This document shows positions 35,486 to 45,319 of a DNA stretch of 64,000 nucleotides, in pieces. Positions within the stretch are counted from its first letter, which is position 1. Every line of letters begins with the position of its first letter. Both the position numbers and the translations under genes were made by a program. Source of the stretch: an uncultured Oscillospiraceae bacterium. GTDB lineage: Bacteria > Bacillota > Clostridia > Oscillospirales > Oscillospiraceae. The notes below the pieces were generated by a model, which had not been told where the DNA came from, did not search any database, and was given only the letters and a program-made list of their open reading frames with translations. Location: the NCBI GenBank assembly GCA_934655875.1, contig CAKUHB010000001.1, positions 1 to 64,000 on the forward strand, written 5' to 3'.

Positions 35486-36550
35486 CTATTTCAGTATGAT
35501 TTCCGTTTTTGCGAAAAAATCCGGTGTGTGATATGCGATTGCTCTGGAAAAGCGGTTTTCCCGCAGCAGTTTGCGGTATTCCGTTTCGTTCTGGTGGACG
35601 GGATAGCGGAGAAGCTCCATTTTTCCGTCCCGAAGCAGCGTTTCACTGTAGGAGCCGCGCTCCGGCGTGCCGGTCATGACGAGACTGCCGCCAGCGGCAA
35701 GCACGGCACCGGCCAGCCTGCGCGAGTCCTCTCGCTTCAGCTGCGGGTCGGAGAGGAAGCACACGCCGCTGTCCGGAACGCCGGTCAGCGGCTGCACCTG
35801 CGTCCTCACGAGACTGTCGCGCGCGCTCGGCGCGAGCCAGAAGCGGTCGGTCTGCATCCAGTTCAGCTGGTACAGAAGCTGCGCGTCGCCATACACCGGC
35901 GTCTTTGGCCGTGCCCGGCGCAGCAGCGCCAGCAGCTCCAGCCCTCTGCCGTATTTGGGAACCGGCAGCAGAACCGGCTTCCCGGCAGAAAGCAGCGCCG
36001 CGAGGTGCGTCAAAAAATCGAACCGCAGCATCTCCGGCGATCTTGGGTCTGCGCCATAGGCGCAGTCGATCACGGCAAGCTCGGCCCGAACGCGGCGGAT
36101 GGGATCCGTCTCATAGACGAGCGAGGATTCCGTATAGTCGCCGGAGAACAGCAGTGTCTTGCCGTCCAGCTCAAATTCATACCAGACGCTGCCCGGGCAG
36201 TGCCCGCTCCGGCCCCAGCGCAAACGCAAGCTCTCCGGCGGCCGGAACGAGCGGAGCGGTGTTGTGCTTGGAAGTGCAAACGGCAGCTGCCCGAACGTTT
36301 CATCACTCGCGATGACCGCTCCGGCAAAGCCCTGCTCCAGAAGCCACGGCAGGGCTCCCGTATGATCGGCATGGGAGTGGGTCAGGAAAACGAATTGCAG
36401 CGCCCGGATCTGCTCCAGCGTCAGCTTCGGGTACGGCTGTTCGCTACCCGCCATCTTTCCGCAGTCGACGAGAAAACAGACGCGTTCCCCCTTGACGAAA
36501 AAGCAGTTTCTCCCGTGTTCTCCAACGCCGCCGGCGATCAGAACCTCCAT
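35486..36550 (-). CDS. Metallo-beta-lactamase/beta-CASP-like hydrolase
   Basis: 354 residues. Begins EVLIAGGVGEHGRNCF, like RNase J-type proteins, with metal motifs THSHADHTGAL (57-67), GHCPGS (near 120) and FSGDYT (near 140). It is shorter than RNase J, so I call it only a beta-CASP-like member. One base separates its ATG from the permease stop. An alternative is a phosphodiesterase acting with the ppx/ppk genes downstream. Confidence 0.75.
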   Translation of the reverse strand: MEVLIAGGVGEHGRNCFFVKGERVCFLVDCGKMAGSEQPYPKLTLEQIRALQFVFLTHSHADHTGALPWLLEQGFAGAVIASDETFGQLPFALPSTTPLRSFRPPESLRLRWGRSGHCPGSVWYEFELDGKTLLFSGDYTESSLVYETDPIRRVRAELAVIDCAYGADPRSPEMLRFDFLTHLAALLSAGKPVLLPVPKYGRGLELLALLRRARPKTPVYGDAQLLYQLNWMQTDRFWLAPSARDSLVRTQVQPLTGVPDSGVCFLSDPQLKREDSRRLAGAVLAAGGSLVMTGTPERGSYSETLLRDGKMELLRYPVHQNETEYRKLLRENRFSRAIAYHTPDFFAKTEIILK

Positions 36551-36551
36551 A

Positions 36552-38213
36552 TTACGCTCCCTTCTGCTTTCCGACGAGCCGATTGAACACCAGCAGCGCC
36601 GTGGTCGTGATGAGGACACACAGAACCGCCATTGCCATGCCGAGCGAGACGCTCCCCTGCTCAAATTCACGGTTGATATACGTGGAAACGACGAGTGTAT
36701 TCGGCGGCGCGATGAGACTGGCCGTGACCAGCTCGCGGAAAGCGATAATAAAAATCATCATCCATCCGGCAAAAATGCCGCGGGAGATCATCGGCAGCGT
36801 CACACGGCGGAAGACATACGCCGGCGTCCCGCCGAACACACGTCCAGCCTGCAAAAGGCTGTCATTGATCTGGGTAAATGCCGAGGTGACATACTGCACG
36901 GTATACGGCAGGTACAGAACCACATAGGCCAGCACCATAATCCAGATCGTGTTATAGAGCGGAAGGACCTTGTAGATCGCGTTCCAGAACAGCATGATGC
37001 CGATGACGAGGACGATGCTGGGCAGCATTTCAGGCAGCAGACTCACGCCCTCCAGCGCTTTTTTGAAAAAGCCGCTGGACTTGCGCACGGCGGCCACGAC
37101 CGCTGTACCGAGCACCGAGCAGATCGTCGCGGACGAGACGGCAAGGAACAGGCTCTTCCAGATGGAGGCGAGCGCCTTCGGCGTGGTCAGCAGCTCTTTA
37201 TAGTGGTCAAGGGTGAAGTTGCCCGCGGCAAGGCCATAGCCGCGCAGTTTGATGAGCGAGGTGGAGATGATGGAGAAATACGGCACGCCGATGGCGATCA
37301 GCACGACGAGCGCCACCCACAGCCATGCGCCGATCTGCCCTGCGGCGGAAAGCTCCGTCCGTGCCGGGCGGCTGCCCTTGCCGCTGACGAGCCGGTAGCT
37401 GGTGCGGGTCGTGATGGTGTTCTGCAGCAGCCACATGGCCATGCAGATGCAGACTAAGATGGAGGAAAGACTGGCCGAACGGCCAAAATCGATGGGCGCG
37501 GTGGTGGAATAGCGGTGGATATCCGTGGTAAACACATAAAACCCGATGCGTCTGCCAAGTGTGTAGGGCGTGCCGTACTCAGACAGCGTCTTCACGAACA
37601 CCAGCAGCGCGCCGATGGCGTAGTTGCCGGTCAGCAGCGGGGCAAAGATCCGCCGCAGGCGCATGGAAAAGCCCGCGCCGAAGACCGCGCCGCTCTCCTC
37701 CAGACTTGCCGGGATGTTCAGCATGGCGTTTTTGAGCATGGTCATAAGGAACGGGAACACGTGCAGGCTCATGACCAGCACCAGACCGCCGAAGCAGAAG
37801 AACCCCTCCGCCCACGAGCCGGTCGCCGGGAAGAGCTGCTGGAACAATCCCTTTTTCTGCATGAACAAAATCCAGCCCATCGACGCGATATACGGCGGCG
37901 TCATAAACGGGATCATGAAGATGATGTCCAGCCAGCTGTGCTTTGCCAGCTGCGTGCGGGCAAGCAAATACGCCGTCGGCACGGCAATGATGGTCGAACA
38001 CAGCACGACGCAGAGCCCTAACAGCAGGGAATTACAGACCGTCTGCACATTTTCCGCGCTGGCAATGGTCTGCCACGCCTGATACAGGTCAAGGCGGCCA
38101 TCCGTGATGACCGCCTTGGCGAAAACTGTGATCAGGGGGCAGAGGATCAGTCCGGTCAGAATCGCCAGCAGGAAAACGCGCGGGAGGTTCTTTTGCAGCT
38201 TGATCGTTCTCAT
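36552..38213 (-). CDS. ABC transporter permease, two fused FbpB-type domains
   Basis: 553 residues, about 12 membrane segments in two homologous halves; EAA loops ESGAVFGAGFSMRLRRIFAPLL and QAGRVFGGTPAYVFRRVTLP. This fused architecture is usual for Fe(III), thiamine, putrescine/phosphonate-type importers. Start MRTIKLQKN at 38213, 13 bp after the binding-protein gene. Confidence 0.85.
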   Translation of the reverse strand: MRTIKLQKNLPRVFLLAILTGLILCPLITVFAKAVITDGRLDLYQAWQTIASAENVQTVCNSLLLGLCVVLCSTIIAVPTAYLLARTQLAKHSWLDIIFMIPFMTPPYIASMGWILFMQKKGLFQQLFPATGSWAEGFFCFGGLVLVMSLHVFPFLMTMLKNAMLNIPASLEESGAVFGAGFSMRLRRIFAPLLTGNYAIGALLVFVKTLSEYGTPYTLGRRIGFYVFTTDIHRYSTTAPIDFGRSASLSSILVCICMAMWLLQNTITTRTSYRLVSGKGSRPARTELSAAGQIGAWLWVALVVLIAIGVPYFSIISTSLIKLRGYGLAAGNFTLDHYKELLTTPKALASIWKSLFLAVSSATICSVLGTAVVAAVRKSSGFFKKALEGVSLLPEMLPSIVLVIGIMLFWNAIYKVLPLYNTIWIMVLAYVVLYLPYTVQYVTSAFTQINDSLLQAGRVFGGTPAYVFRRVTLPMISRGIFAGWMMIFIIAFRELVTASLIAPPNTLVVSTYINREFEQGSVSLGMAMAVLCVLITTTALLVFNRLVGKQKGA

Positions 38214-38226
38214 AGCCCCTCCATGC

Positions 38227-39321
38227 TTACTGGCAGAGACTGTTGAGCTTCGCCGCGGTGTCGGACGCAACTTCCATCATCTTCGTCCAGTCCGTGGGGA
38301 TCTGCGGGATGTCGGCGAGATTGGTGCGGCTGTCGCACTGGATATCGCTGCGGCCGGGCAGCAGATAAGCGTCGGCGACGAGCTGCTGCGCTTCATCCGA
38401 GAACAGGAAGTCAATGAATGCCTTGGCGTTGGCCATGTTGGGCGCGGTCTTGAGGATCATGGCCGGACGGGGGTTCACGACCGTGCCGGAAGCGGGATAG
38501 TAGATGTTCAGCGGCTCGCCCTTGGCCATGGAGGAATAGGCGTTATAGTCCACGCCCGCGATCAGGATGCCCTTTTCGCCGGTGGTGACGGCTTCCAGCG
38601 CCGCCTTGTTTGCGCCGGGAATAGTCAGGCCGTTGTCGGCCCAGCTCTGCATGACGGCTTCGCCGTCAGCCGTGCCGGTCACGAAGCCCGCGAGGAAATC
38701 CTTGCACGCGCCGGACTTTTCCGGGTCGGGAATGGCGATCATGCCCTTATACTGTGCATCCGCCAGCTCCGCCCAGTCGGCGCTCAGCTCGGGAACGACG
38801 GTCGTGTTGTAGATGACGCCGACCGCGGAGGCGCTGGAGCCGAAGAGCACGCTGTCTTCATCGATCCAGCCCGCGTTGACCTTGTCGGCGTTGGCGGGGG
38901 TATAGCTTTCGAGCTTGTCGTCCGCTTTCATGCTCAGGCCATCCGACCACGAAGCGAGGATGACGACGTCGGCCACGGGGTTGGCCTGCTCGGCTTCGAG
39001 CCGCGCGAGGATCTCGCCGGTCGTGCCCTGGAACTGCTCGACCTCAACGCCGGTCTTTTCCGTGAAGAGCGCGGCCAGCTTGTCAGCAAGGCCGGCGGGG
39101 CTGGGCATGTAGACGGTGACCTTGCCGGAAAGCGCGGGCGTCTGGTCGGCTGCGGGTGCTTCTTCGGCGGGAGCTTCCTCCGGCTGTGCCGGGGCTTCCG
39201 CAGCTTCGGCGGGCTGGGTCTGGGCGGGTGCTTCGGCAGCGGGCGCTTCCGTCTTTGCGCAGGCGGCAAGGCTCAGGCAGAGACAGGCAAGCAGCAAAAG
39301 TGCGATCATTTTCTTTTTCAT
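38227..39321 (-). CDS. ABC transporter substrate-binding lipoprotein, Fe(III)/phosphonate type
   Basis: 364 residues. Lipobox LSLAAC (Cys21), then an Ala/Pro/Glu-rich spacer to about residue 62, then a FbpA-like domain (VTVYMPSPAGLADKLAALFTEKTGV, VGVIYNT, late YLLPGR). It shares family with ferric and 2-aminoethylphosphonate binding proteins. Linkage to ppx-ppk makes a phosphorus compound worth considering, but this is inference. Confidence 0.85.
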   Translation of the reverse strand: MKKKMIALLLLACLCLSLAACAKTEAPAAEAPAQTQPAEAAEAPAQPEEAPAEEAPAADQTPALSGKVTVYMPSPAGLADKLAALFTEKTGVEVEQFQGTTGEILARLEAEQANPVADVVILASWSDGLSMKADDKLESYTPANADKVNAGWIDEDSVLFGSSASAVGVIYNTTVVPELSADWAELADAQYKGMIAIPDPEKSGACKDFLAGFVTGTADGEAVMQSWADNGLTIPGANKAALEAVTTGEKGILIAGVDYNAYSSMAKGEPLNIYYPASGTVVNPRPAMILKTAPNMANAKAFIDFLFSDEAQQLVADAYLLPGRSDIQCDSRTNLADIPQIPTDWTKMMEVASDTAAKLNSLCQ

Positions 39322-40295
39322 GATGCTGATTTCTCCTTTTCGTTGCATACAATGATCTGATTTGGGTCTATATAAACGGACAGGCGCTCTCCGACGGCGG
39401 CTCTGCGCCGTGCGTGAACGGTCCACGTGGTGTTCTGGTATTGCAGCTGCACGTTGTAGCTCTCGCCGAGATATTCCTCGCCGACAACCGGCAGCTCAAA
39501 CCGGCGGAGCTCCGGCTGCGCTTCCAGCGTCGCCGTCTCCGGACGGAACAGCTCCGTCTCGTTCAGCCAGTTGGATTTTCCGACGAAGCGCGCGACGAAC
39601 TGCGTGGCTGGCCGGTGGTAGATCCCCTCCGGCGTATCGTATTGCTCGACGGCTCCGGCATGCAGAACGGCGATGTGGCTGCTCATGCTCATGGCTTCCG
39701 CCTGATCGTGCGTGACAAAGACGGCGGTCAGGCCGAGCGACGCGACCAGCTCCTTGAGCTCCTGCCGCATCTGCTCGCGCAGAAGGGCGTCGAGCGCGGA
39801 AAGCGGCTCGTCAAAGAGAATGCAGCTGGGCCTTATGACGATGGCTCTTGCAAAGGCGACGCGCTGCTGCTGCCCGCCGGAAAGCTGGTGCGGGCAGCGC
39901 GTCTCAAAGTCCTCCAGATGGACGATTCGCAGCGCTTCGCGCACTCTGGCTTGCAGATCCTTTGTATCTTTTCTGGCCCGCAGACCGAACGCGACGTTTT
40001 CAAACACCGTCATATGCGGCCAGAGTGCAAAATCCTGAAACACGAAGCCAAGCCCGCGCTTCTCGGGCGGCAAATTGATCTTCTTCTCCCGCGAGAACAC
40101 GCACTGGTCGTCAAACCATATCTCGCCCGCGTCCGGCGTCTCCAGCCCCGCGATCATGCGCAGCAGCGTCGTCTTGCCGCAGCCGGAGGGCCCGAGCAGC
40201 GTCGTAAAGCTGCCGCTTTCGATCGTCAGACTGGTCGGCTGTATGACCTGCTTTTTCTCAAAACTCTTGGTGATGCGCTCCAAACGTATTTCCAT
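39318..40295 (-). CDS. ABC transporter ATPase, FbpC/PotA type
   Basis: 325 residues. Walker A LGPSGCGKTT (34-43), Q-loop FQDFALWPH, signature LSGGQQQR (138-145), Walker B ILFDEPLSALD and a C-terminal TOBE-like regulatory domain. Start at 40295 with GAGG 6 bases upstream; the stop overlaps the next ATG by 4 bp. First gene of the operon that runs to ppk1. Confidence 0.9.
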   Translation of the reverse strand: MEIRLERITKSFEKKQVIQPTSLTIESGSFTTLLGPSGCGKTTLLRMIAGLETPDAGEIWFDDQCVFSREKKINLPPEKRGLGFVFQDFALWPHMTVFENVAFGLRARKDTKDLQARVREALRIVHLEDFETRCPHQLSGGQQQRVAFARAIVIRPSCILFDEPLSALDALLREQMRQELKELVASLGLTAVFVTHDQAEAMSMSSHIAVLHAGAVEQYDTPEGIYHRPATQFVARFVGKSNWLNETELFRPETATLEAQPELRRFELPVVGEEYLGESYNVQLQYQNTTWTVHARRRAAVGERLSVYIDPNQIIVCNEKEKSAS

Positions 40296-40450
40296 GGCGA
40301 TCCTCTTTTCTGTACGCATGGCAGTATAGCAGCGCCATGTAAAGTCGGCGACCAGCCGCAGGTAAAATCATTGTAAAAAAAGCCGGTTTTTGTCAAAACC
40401 ATGTTAGACAGCCGCCCGCGCCATGCCCGCATACGGTTTCTCCTATATAA

Positions 40451-40485
40451 AAAGCACCACCGGCACTGTGTGCCGGTGGTGCTTT
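40451..40485 (-). terminator. Terminator after the cellobiose-type importer operon
   Basis: Perfect 16-bp arms with a 3-base loop and a T-run on the minus strand. Confidence 0.85.
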
Positions 40486-40537
40486 GCTGCCCGCTGCGGG
40501 CAGGCTCCATATTCTTTTTTACAGGCGCTTCGCCGCG

Positions 40538-41407
40538 TTATCCCTTGACCGAGCCTGCGGTCACGCCCTTGACGATATAGCGCGAGAGGAAGATGTAGAC
40601 GAGAAGCACGGGCAGGATGGCAAGCAGAATGAACATATACACCTTGCCGAGGTCAAACTTGGAATAATCCGCCGCGCGCAGCTGCGCGATCATGATTGGG
40701 ACCGTCTTCATTTCCGCCTTATCGAGCAGCAGCGCAGGCAGGAAGTAGTTGTTCCACGACTCGACAAATGTGAAGATCAGCTGCACGGAGATGGCCGGCT
40801 TCAGCATCGGCAGTACGATGCGGTTGAACGTGAAGAACTCGCCGGAGCCGTCCACACGCGCCGCTTCCACGATCTCCATGGGCAGAATGCTCTTCATGTA
40901 CTGGATCATGTAGAAGAACACGACCGGCGCCGCGATGCCGGGGAGGATCAGCGGCAGATAGCTGTTGGTCAGCTTCAGCTTGTAGCACAGCTGCACAAAG
41001 CCTGCGGCGGAGACCTGCTTGGGAATGACCATGACGGCCATGATGAACAGGAATGCGAGGCGCTTGAGCTTAAAATTGTAGGCGTGCAGGCCGTAGGCGG
41101 TCAGCGCGGAAAAATAGGTGGACAGGATCGCCGTTGCGGCCGCAATAATGAAGCTGTTGAGCATGCCGCGCGGGATATTGATGGAGCTGTCGTTCCACGC
41201 GTTTTTGAGATTCTCCAGAAAATGTCCCTGCGGCAGCGCTTTGAAGCCGCCCTGCAGATCCGCGTTGGTCCGGGACGCGTTGACGATCAGCATGTAAAAC
41301 GAGAACAGGCAGAGGATCGACAGGAAAATGAGCAGCGCATAGACCAGCACCCGGCTGACGGTCAGCATGGCGCGCGCTTTGCGGCTGTCTGCGGAATTTT
41401 TCTTCAT
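40538..41407 (-). CDS. Sugar ABC transporter permease, MalG type
   Basis: 289 residues, six membrane segments, EAA loop EAARVDGSGEFFTFNRIVLPML. It is the second permease of the importer linked to cellobiose phosphorylase, 14 bp after the MalF-type gene. No ATPase gene is in the cluster. Confidence 0.9.
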   Translation of the reverse strand: MKKNSADSRKARAMLTVSRVLVYALLIFLSILCLFSFYMLIVNASRTNADLQGGFKALPQGHFLENLKNAWNDSSINIPRGMLNSFIIAAATAILSTYFSALTAYGLHAYNFKLKRLAFLFIMAVMVIPKQVSAAGFVQLCYKLKLTNSYLPLILPGIAAPVVFFYMIQYMKSILPMEIVEAARVDGSGEFFTFNRIVLPMLKPAISVQLIFTFVESWNNYFLPALLLDKAEMKTVPIMIAQLRAADYSKFDLGKVYMFILLAILPVLLVYIFLSRYIVKGVTAGSVKG

Positions 41408-41421
41408 TGCAAGCGCCCCCT

Positions 41422-42372
41422 TTACTGCTCTTCCTGCTTCGTCAGCGACTTGAACACCACAAGGCTCAGAAGCCCCGTAATGAGGAAGATCACGACGGAA
41501 ATTGCGCCGGACATGCCGTAGTTCTTACTCGTCTTGAGGTAATTGTTGAGGTACATGACGAGCGTCGTCGAGGTGCGGTTCGGCGTGCCGAGCGCGTTGG
41601 TCAGCACCTGCGGCACATCGAACATCTGCAGACCGCCGATGAGCGCCGTGATGATCGTGTAGACAAGGATCGGCGTCAGCAGCGGGAGCGTCACCTTGAA
41701 AAACACCTGCACAGACGATGCGCCGTCGATATTGGCCGCTTCAAACAGGCTCTGGTCGATGCCCATGATGCCCGCCATGAGGAGGATCGTCGTGTTACCG
41801 AACCACATGAGGAAGTTCATGAGGCAGATCAGGCCGCGCACCGTGAAGCGGATGTTGAAAAAGTCGATCGGTGCGTCGATCCAGCCGAGCTGCGTCAGGA
41901 TCTGGTTGACCGGGCCGACATTGGAAAACAGCATATAAAACAGCATCGCGAACGCCGACGCCATGATGAGGTTCGGCATATAGATCACGGTTTTAAAGAA
42001 CTGCTGGCCCTTGATCTTCAGCCGGTAGCTCGTAAAGAAGCATGCCAGCAGCAGCGAGATCACGACCTGCGGGATCGCGCCGCCGATCCAGAGGACGATC
42101 GTATTGCCTGCGTATTTCAGAATATCGATCGTGCCGTTCTTATCGGGTGTGAAGAGCGTGATATAGTTCTTCAGCCCGACGAAATTCGGCCCCACCTGCG
42201 TCAGACCCTCGCGGTAATTTTCAAAAAAGCTGTTGTAGATCGTCAGCAGCTGCGGTGCGAAGTGGAACAGCGCGTAGGCCAGGAAAAACGGTGCAATAAA
42301 GATATAGCCCCATTTTGCGTAGCTGATCTTTGAGCGTTTTATCTTCGATTTGGGTGCTTTTGTCGTCTGCAT
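41422..42372 (-). CDS. Sugar ABC transporter permease, MalF type
   Basis: 316 residues: a basic N-terminus (KAPKSKIKRSKISYAKWG), six membrane segments, EAA loop EAANIDGASSVQVFFKVTLPLL. Start at 42372 with AGGAGAGG upstream. The pair with 40538-41407 would form the channel for cellobiose or beta-glucosides. Confidence 0.9.
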   Translation of the reverse strand: MQTTKAPKSKIKRSKISYAKWGYIFIAPFFLAYALFHFAPQLLTIYNSFFENYREGLTQVGPNFVGLKNYITLFTPDKNGTIDILKYAGNTIVLWIGGAIPQVVISLLLACFFTSYRLKIKGQQFFKTVIYMPNLIMASAFAMLFYMLFSNVGPVNQILTQLGWIDAPIDFFNIRFTVRGLICLMNFLMWFGNTTILLMAGIMGIDQSLFEAANIDGASSVQVFFKVTLPLLTPILVYTIITALIGGLQMFDVPQVLTNALGTPNRTSTTLVMYLNNYLKTSKNYGMSGAISVVIFLITGLLSLVVFKSLTKQEEQ

Positions 42373-42448
42373 AAGACCTCTCCTTCCTGCTTCGGGTGCA
42401 GTTGCCAGCAGTCCGCGCCGGTCTGTTCGAAACCGCATCTGAATGGCT

Positions 42449-42482
42449 CTTCCGGGGCAGAGCAACTGCCCTGCCCCGGAAG
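42449..42482 (-). other. Hairpin after the cellobiose-type binding-protein gene
   Basis: Perfect 12-bp arms (42449-42460, 42471-42482), 10-base loop, no T-run. Same placement as the hairpins at 17719 and 51436. Confidence 0.6.
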
Positions 42483-42493
42483 TGTGTATGAAA

Positions 42494-43876
42494 TTACGGC
42501 GTGACGATAGTCGGATACTTTTCGTTGATGTACTTATAGAAGTTGCTCATCGCTTCCTCTTCGGTGACAGTACCCTTGCAGTACTCTCTCCAGTTGGCCT
42601 GCAGGCCCTCGTTGAGCAGCTGGTCATAGATGGTGTGGTTTTCGAACTTGATGTTCTTGGCCAGGTCGCAGAACAGAGCGATGTCGTTCTGGCCGCCGAG
42701 GAACGCGCTGCCGTAGGACGGATCCTGCGCAACGGTCTCGTTGACCTTCTGGTTGTTGGAGAACTGCGCTTCGTTCTTGACGAGGTTCGTGCAGACCTCT
42801 TCATCGTTGATGAAGGTGTTCATGATATCGGCAACCATCGTGGGGTTGTCCGTGCCGGCAGGCGCCAGCAGCCACGTGCCGCCCCAGAAGTGTGCCTGCG
42901 GACCTTCGCAGATTGCCCAGTCGCCGAAGCAGCCCTTGTCTGCATCCTGCGCGTTGCCCATGGAGAAGTTGAAGTACCAGGCCGGCCCGAAGTAGCACAT
43001 GGCCTTGCCTTCGCCGAACATCTGTGCGGTGCACTCATCGGACCAGATGTCGCAGTCCTGCGTGTAGCCGTTGTCGGAGAAGTCCTTCGCCTGCGTCATC
43101 CAGGTCTGGATGGCCGGATCGATCTGGAGATTGTTGTCCGCGTCAACCCACGGTTCGGAGACATTGTTGGAGAACACACGGTAGGTTGCAGCTTCGGACG
43201 CGGTCATCAGATAGCCCTTGGCCTTGGCTTCAGCCGCGACAGCGTTGAACTTGTCCCAGCTGTTCAGCAGCTCCTGCACTTCGGCAGGATCGTCGGTGCC
43301 CAGAACGTCCTTGGCAATGGAGCGGCGGTAAATGAGAGCCGCCGGGCAGCACTGGAAGGACACGCCCTTGACAACGCCGGAAGCGTCGGAAGCGGCCTGC
43401 ACGGTGTATGCATAGGTGTTGGAGAAGTCGGTCACGCCAAGCGCGGTGACGTCCTGCGTCACGGGCGACTCGGTGTACTTCTGGATGTAGTCGGCTTCGG
43501 CCAGGAACAGGTCGACCTTATCGTCGGCGGAAGCATTCTCCTGATTGAGGAGCGCTTCGTCGAGCTTGTCCTGATAGGCGCCGTCTGCGCTCGGGGTGAT
43601 GATCCAGTTGACGGTCACGCCCTCGGGAACGGTGTAATACTTCTCAAAGAAGCCCTTGAACTCTTCGTTCCATGCGTAGATGTTGAAGACCTTGCCTTCC
43701 TCGGCAGCGGGTTCTTCCGCGGCCGTATCCTCGGCGGGCGTTTCGTCGGTCTTGGCAGGCTCAGCCGTATCGGTGGAAGCGGCGGGCGTGTCGGCAGCGG
43801 GTTCCTTGCTCGCGCAGCCTGCAAACATGGCCGCGAGCATCAGGACTGCAAGAAGCAGCGCAAGATACTTTTTCAT
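42494..43876 (-). CDS. Sugar ABC transporter substrate-binding lipoprotein (probable cello-oligosaccharide)
   Basis: 460 residues. Signal peptide with lipobox MFAGC, acidic Ala/Pro/Glu/Thr spacer to about residue 60, then a family-1 binding domain (FNIYAWNEEFKGFFEKYY). It feeds the two permeases downstream. The divergent phosphorylase/GH1 genes on the other side of the LacI gene point to cellobiose or other beta-glucosides. Confidence 0.85.
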   Translation of the reverse strand: MKKYLALLLAVLMLAAMFAGCASKEPAADTPAASTDTAEPAKTDETPAEDTAAEEPAAEEGKVFNIYAWNEEFKGFFEKYYTVPEGVTVNWIITPSADGAYQDKLDEALLNQENASADDKVDLFLAEADYIQKYTESPVTQDVTALGVTDFSNTYAYTVQAASDASGVVKGVSFQCCPAALIYRRSIAKDVLGTDDPAEVQELLNSWDKFNAVAAEAKAKGYLMTASEAATYRVFSNNVSEPWVDADNNLQIDPAIQTWMTQAKDFSDNGYTQDCDIWSDECTAQMFGEGKAMCYFGPAWYFNFSMGNAQDADKGCFGDWAICEGPQAHFWGGTWLLAPAGTDNPTMVADIMNTFINDEEVCTNLVKNEAQFSNNQKVNETVAQDPSYGSAFLGGQNDIALFCDLAKNIKFENHTIYDQLLNEGLQANWREYCKGTVTEEEAMSNFYKYINEKYPTIVTP

Positions 43877-43950
43877 GTAAATTCCTCCTGTTGAATGAGA
43901 TGGTTGGTGTCTGATCTATGTGCACTGCCTTGCGGCAGAGAGCACCATGT

Positions 43951-44958
43951 TCAGATCCCGCGGACGGAGCTTCCTTCGATCAGCCGGCCCGGAATGAGGA
44001 TCCGGTCGACCAGCGCGGTACGCGGCTTTTCGATGAGTTCGATGAGCTTTGCCGCGGCGGTCTTTCCGATCGCAGCCGTATCCTGCCGGTAGGTGGTGAG
44101 CGACGGGTTCATAACGCTTGCGAGCTGGATGCCGTCATAGCCCGCCGCGCTGACGTCCTCGGGAAGGCGGAGCCCCATGCGGCGGATGGCGTTGCCGCCG
44201 CCGATGCTGGAAAAGTCGTCCGGCATCAGGATGCAGGTCGGCGGCTCTGGCAGCTGAAGCAGCTCGCGCGTCAGCTCCGCACAGCGGTCGGGGTCATGGT
44301 AGACGCCCTCGCGGACGTATTCCTCCGGGATCTCCAGGCCCAGCGCGTCGCAGGCACGGTAGAAGCCTGTCAGGCGGTTTTCCGTGACGGTGGTACGTTC
44401 GCCGTGGATGAACGCGATGCGGCGGTGGCCCTTGGCGTAGACGTAGCGCACCAGCTCCTCCATGCCGCGCACGTTGTCGGAGACGACGGCGGCGCGGTTA
44501 TTGAAGACATGGTCGATGGTCACGACCGGGAGCCGGGAGTTGACCAGCTCCAGCACCTGCGGATCATTGAAGTCGACGCAGGCGATCACCACGCCGTCGA
44601 CACCGCGGTACTGGCAGTGCTGCAGATACGTCGTCGCCTTCTTCCCGACGTTGCGGTTGATGAAGGTAATATCATACCCGTTGGCTTCGGCTTCGACCTT
44701 AAGGCTCTCCAGCATGGCGGAAAAATACTCATGGGCAAGGCCGCTGCGCCGCTCGTCGACGAACAGAACGCCGATATTATAGGTGCGGTTCGTTTTCAGC
44801 GCCCGCGCGGCGGAGTTTGTCATATAGCCGAGACTGTCGGCGGTCTTGCAGATCATATCGCGCGTCTGCTCGCCGATATCCGGCTGCCCGGAAAGGGCCT
44901 TGCTGACCGTTGCGACCGAAACGCCGCAGGCCTTTGCGATATCCTTCATCGAAACCAT
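43951..44958 (-). CDS. LacI-family transcriptional regulator
   Basis: 335 residues. HTH at 4-25 (MKDIAKACGVSVATVSKALSGQ) and a periplasmic-binding-like sensor (IGVLFVDERRSGLAHEYFSAM, ending ILIPGRLIEGSSVRGI). It lies between the importer and cbpA and probably represses both. GGAGG is 9 bases before the ATG at 44958; MKDI at 44949 is an alternative. TTAATCG at 44990 resembles half of the operator motif seen elsewhere. Confidence 0.9.
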   Translation of the reverse strand: MVSMKDIAKACGVSVATVSKALSGQPDIGEQTRDMICKTADSLGYMTNSAARALKTNRTYNIGVLFVDERRSGLAHEYFSAMLESLKVEAEANGYDITFINRNVGKKATTYLQHCQYRGVDGVVIACVDFNDPQVLELVNSRLPVVTIDHVFNNRAAVVSDNVRGMEELVRYVYAKGHRRIAFIHGERTTVTENRLTGFYRACDALGLEIPEEYVREGVYHDPDRCAELTRELLQLPEPPTCILMPDDFSSIGGGNAIRRMGLRLPEDVSAAGYDGIQLASVMNPSLTTYRQDTAAIGKTAAAKLIELIEKPRTALVDRILIPGRLIEGSSVRGI

Positions 44959-45237
44959 CCGGCCAGCCCTCCATTTCGTCCGCGGCTTTCTTAATCGTTT
45001 TCGTAATTTCAAAATAGCCGATTTGCTTCAAAATTGCAAGGGGATATTTTCATTTTTCGGTGTTTCCGATGAAGTTTGTCTGTTCTGCTCAGTTTGCTCA
45101 CGCAAATTTGGCTGATTTGACAGCTTAACGCCGCGAAACTCCGTCTTCCTCTTTCCCATCCACAACAAAAACATGTTTTTCAGGAAGAATTGCAAGATAC
45201 GTCTTGCATTTTGCGCAAAAAGCCGTTATTGTAAAGC

Positions 45238-45265
45238 TATAATTCTGTCACATTGATCGCTTAAA
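45238..45265 (+). promoter_or_regulatory. cbpA promoter -10 and LacI-type operator, site 3
   Basis: TATAAT at 45238-45243 without a clear -35. ATTGATCGCTTAAA at 45252-45265 matches the reverse complement of operator site 2 at 12 of 14 positions and sits just after the predicted start, as in the first operon. Confidence 0.6.
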
Positions 45266-45319
45266 CGATTTCGATTCTGCCGGTGTGCGCATGCCGACCG
45301 GCCAAGGAGGGGTTTTCAG

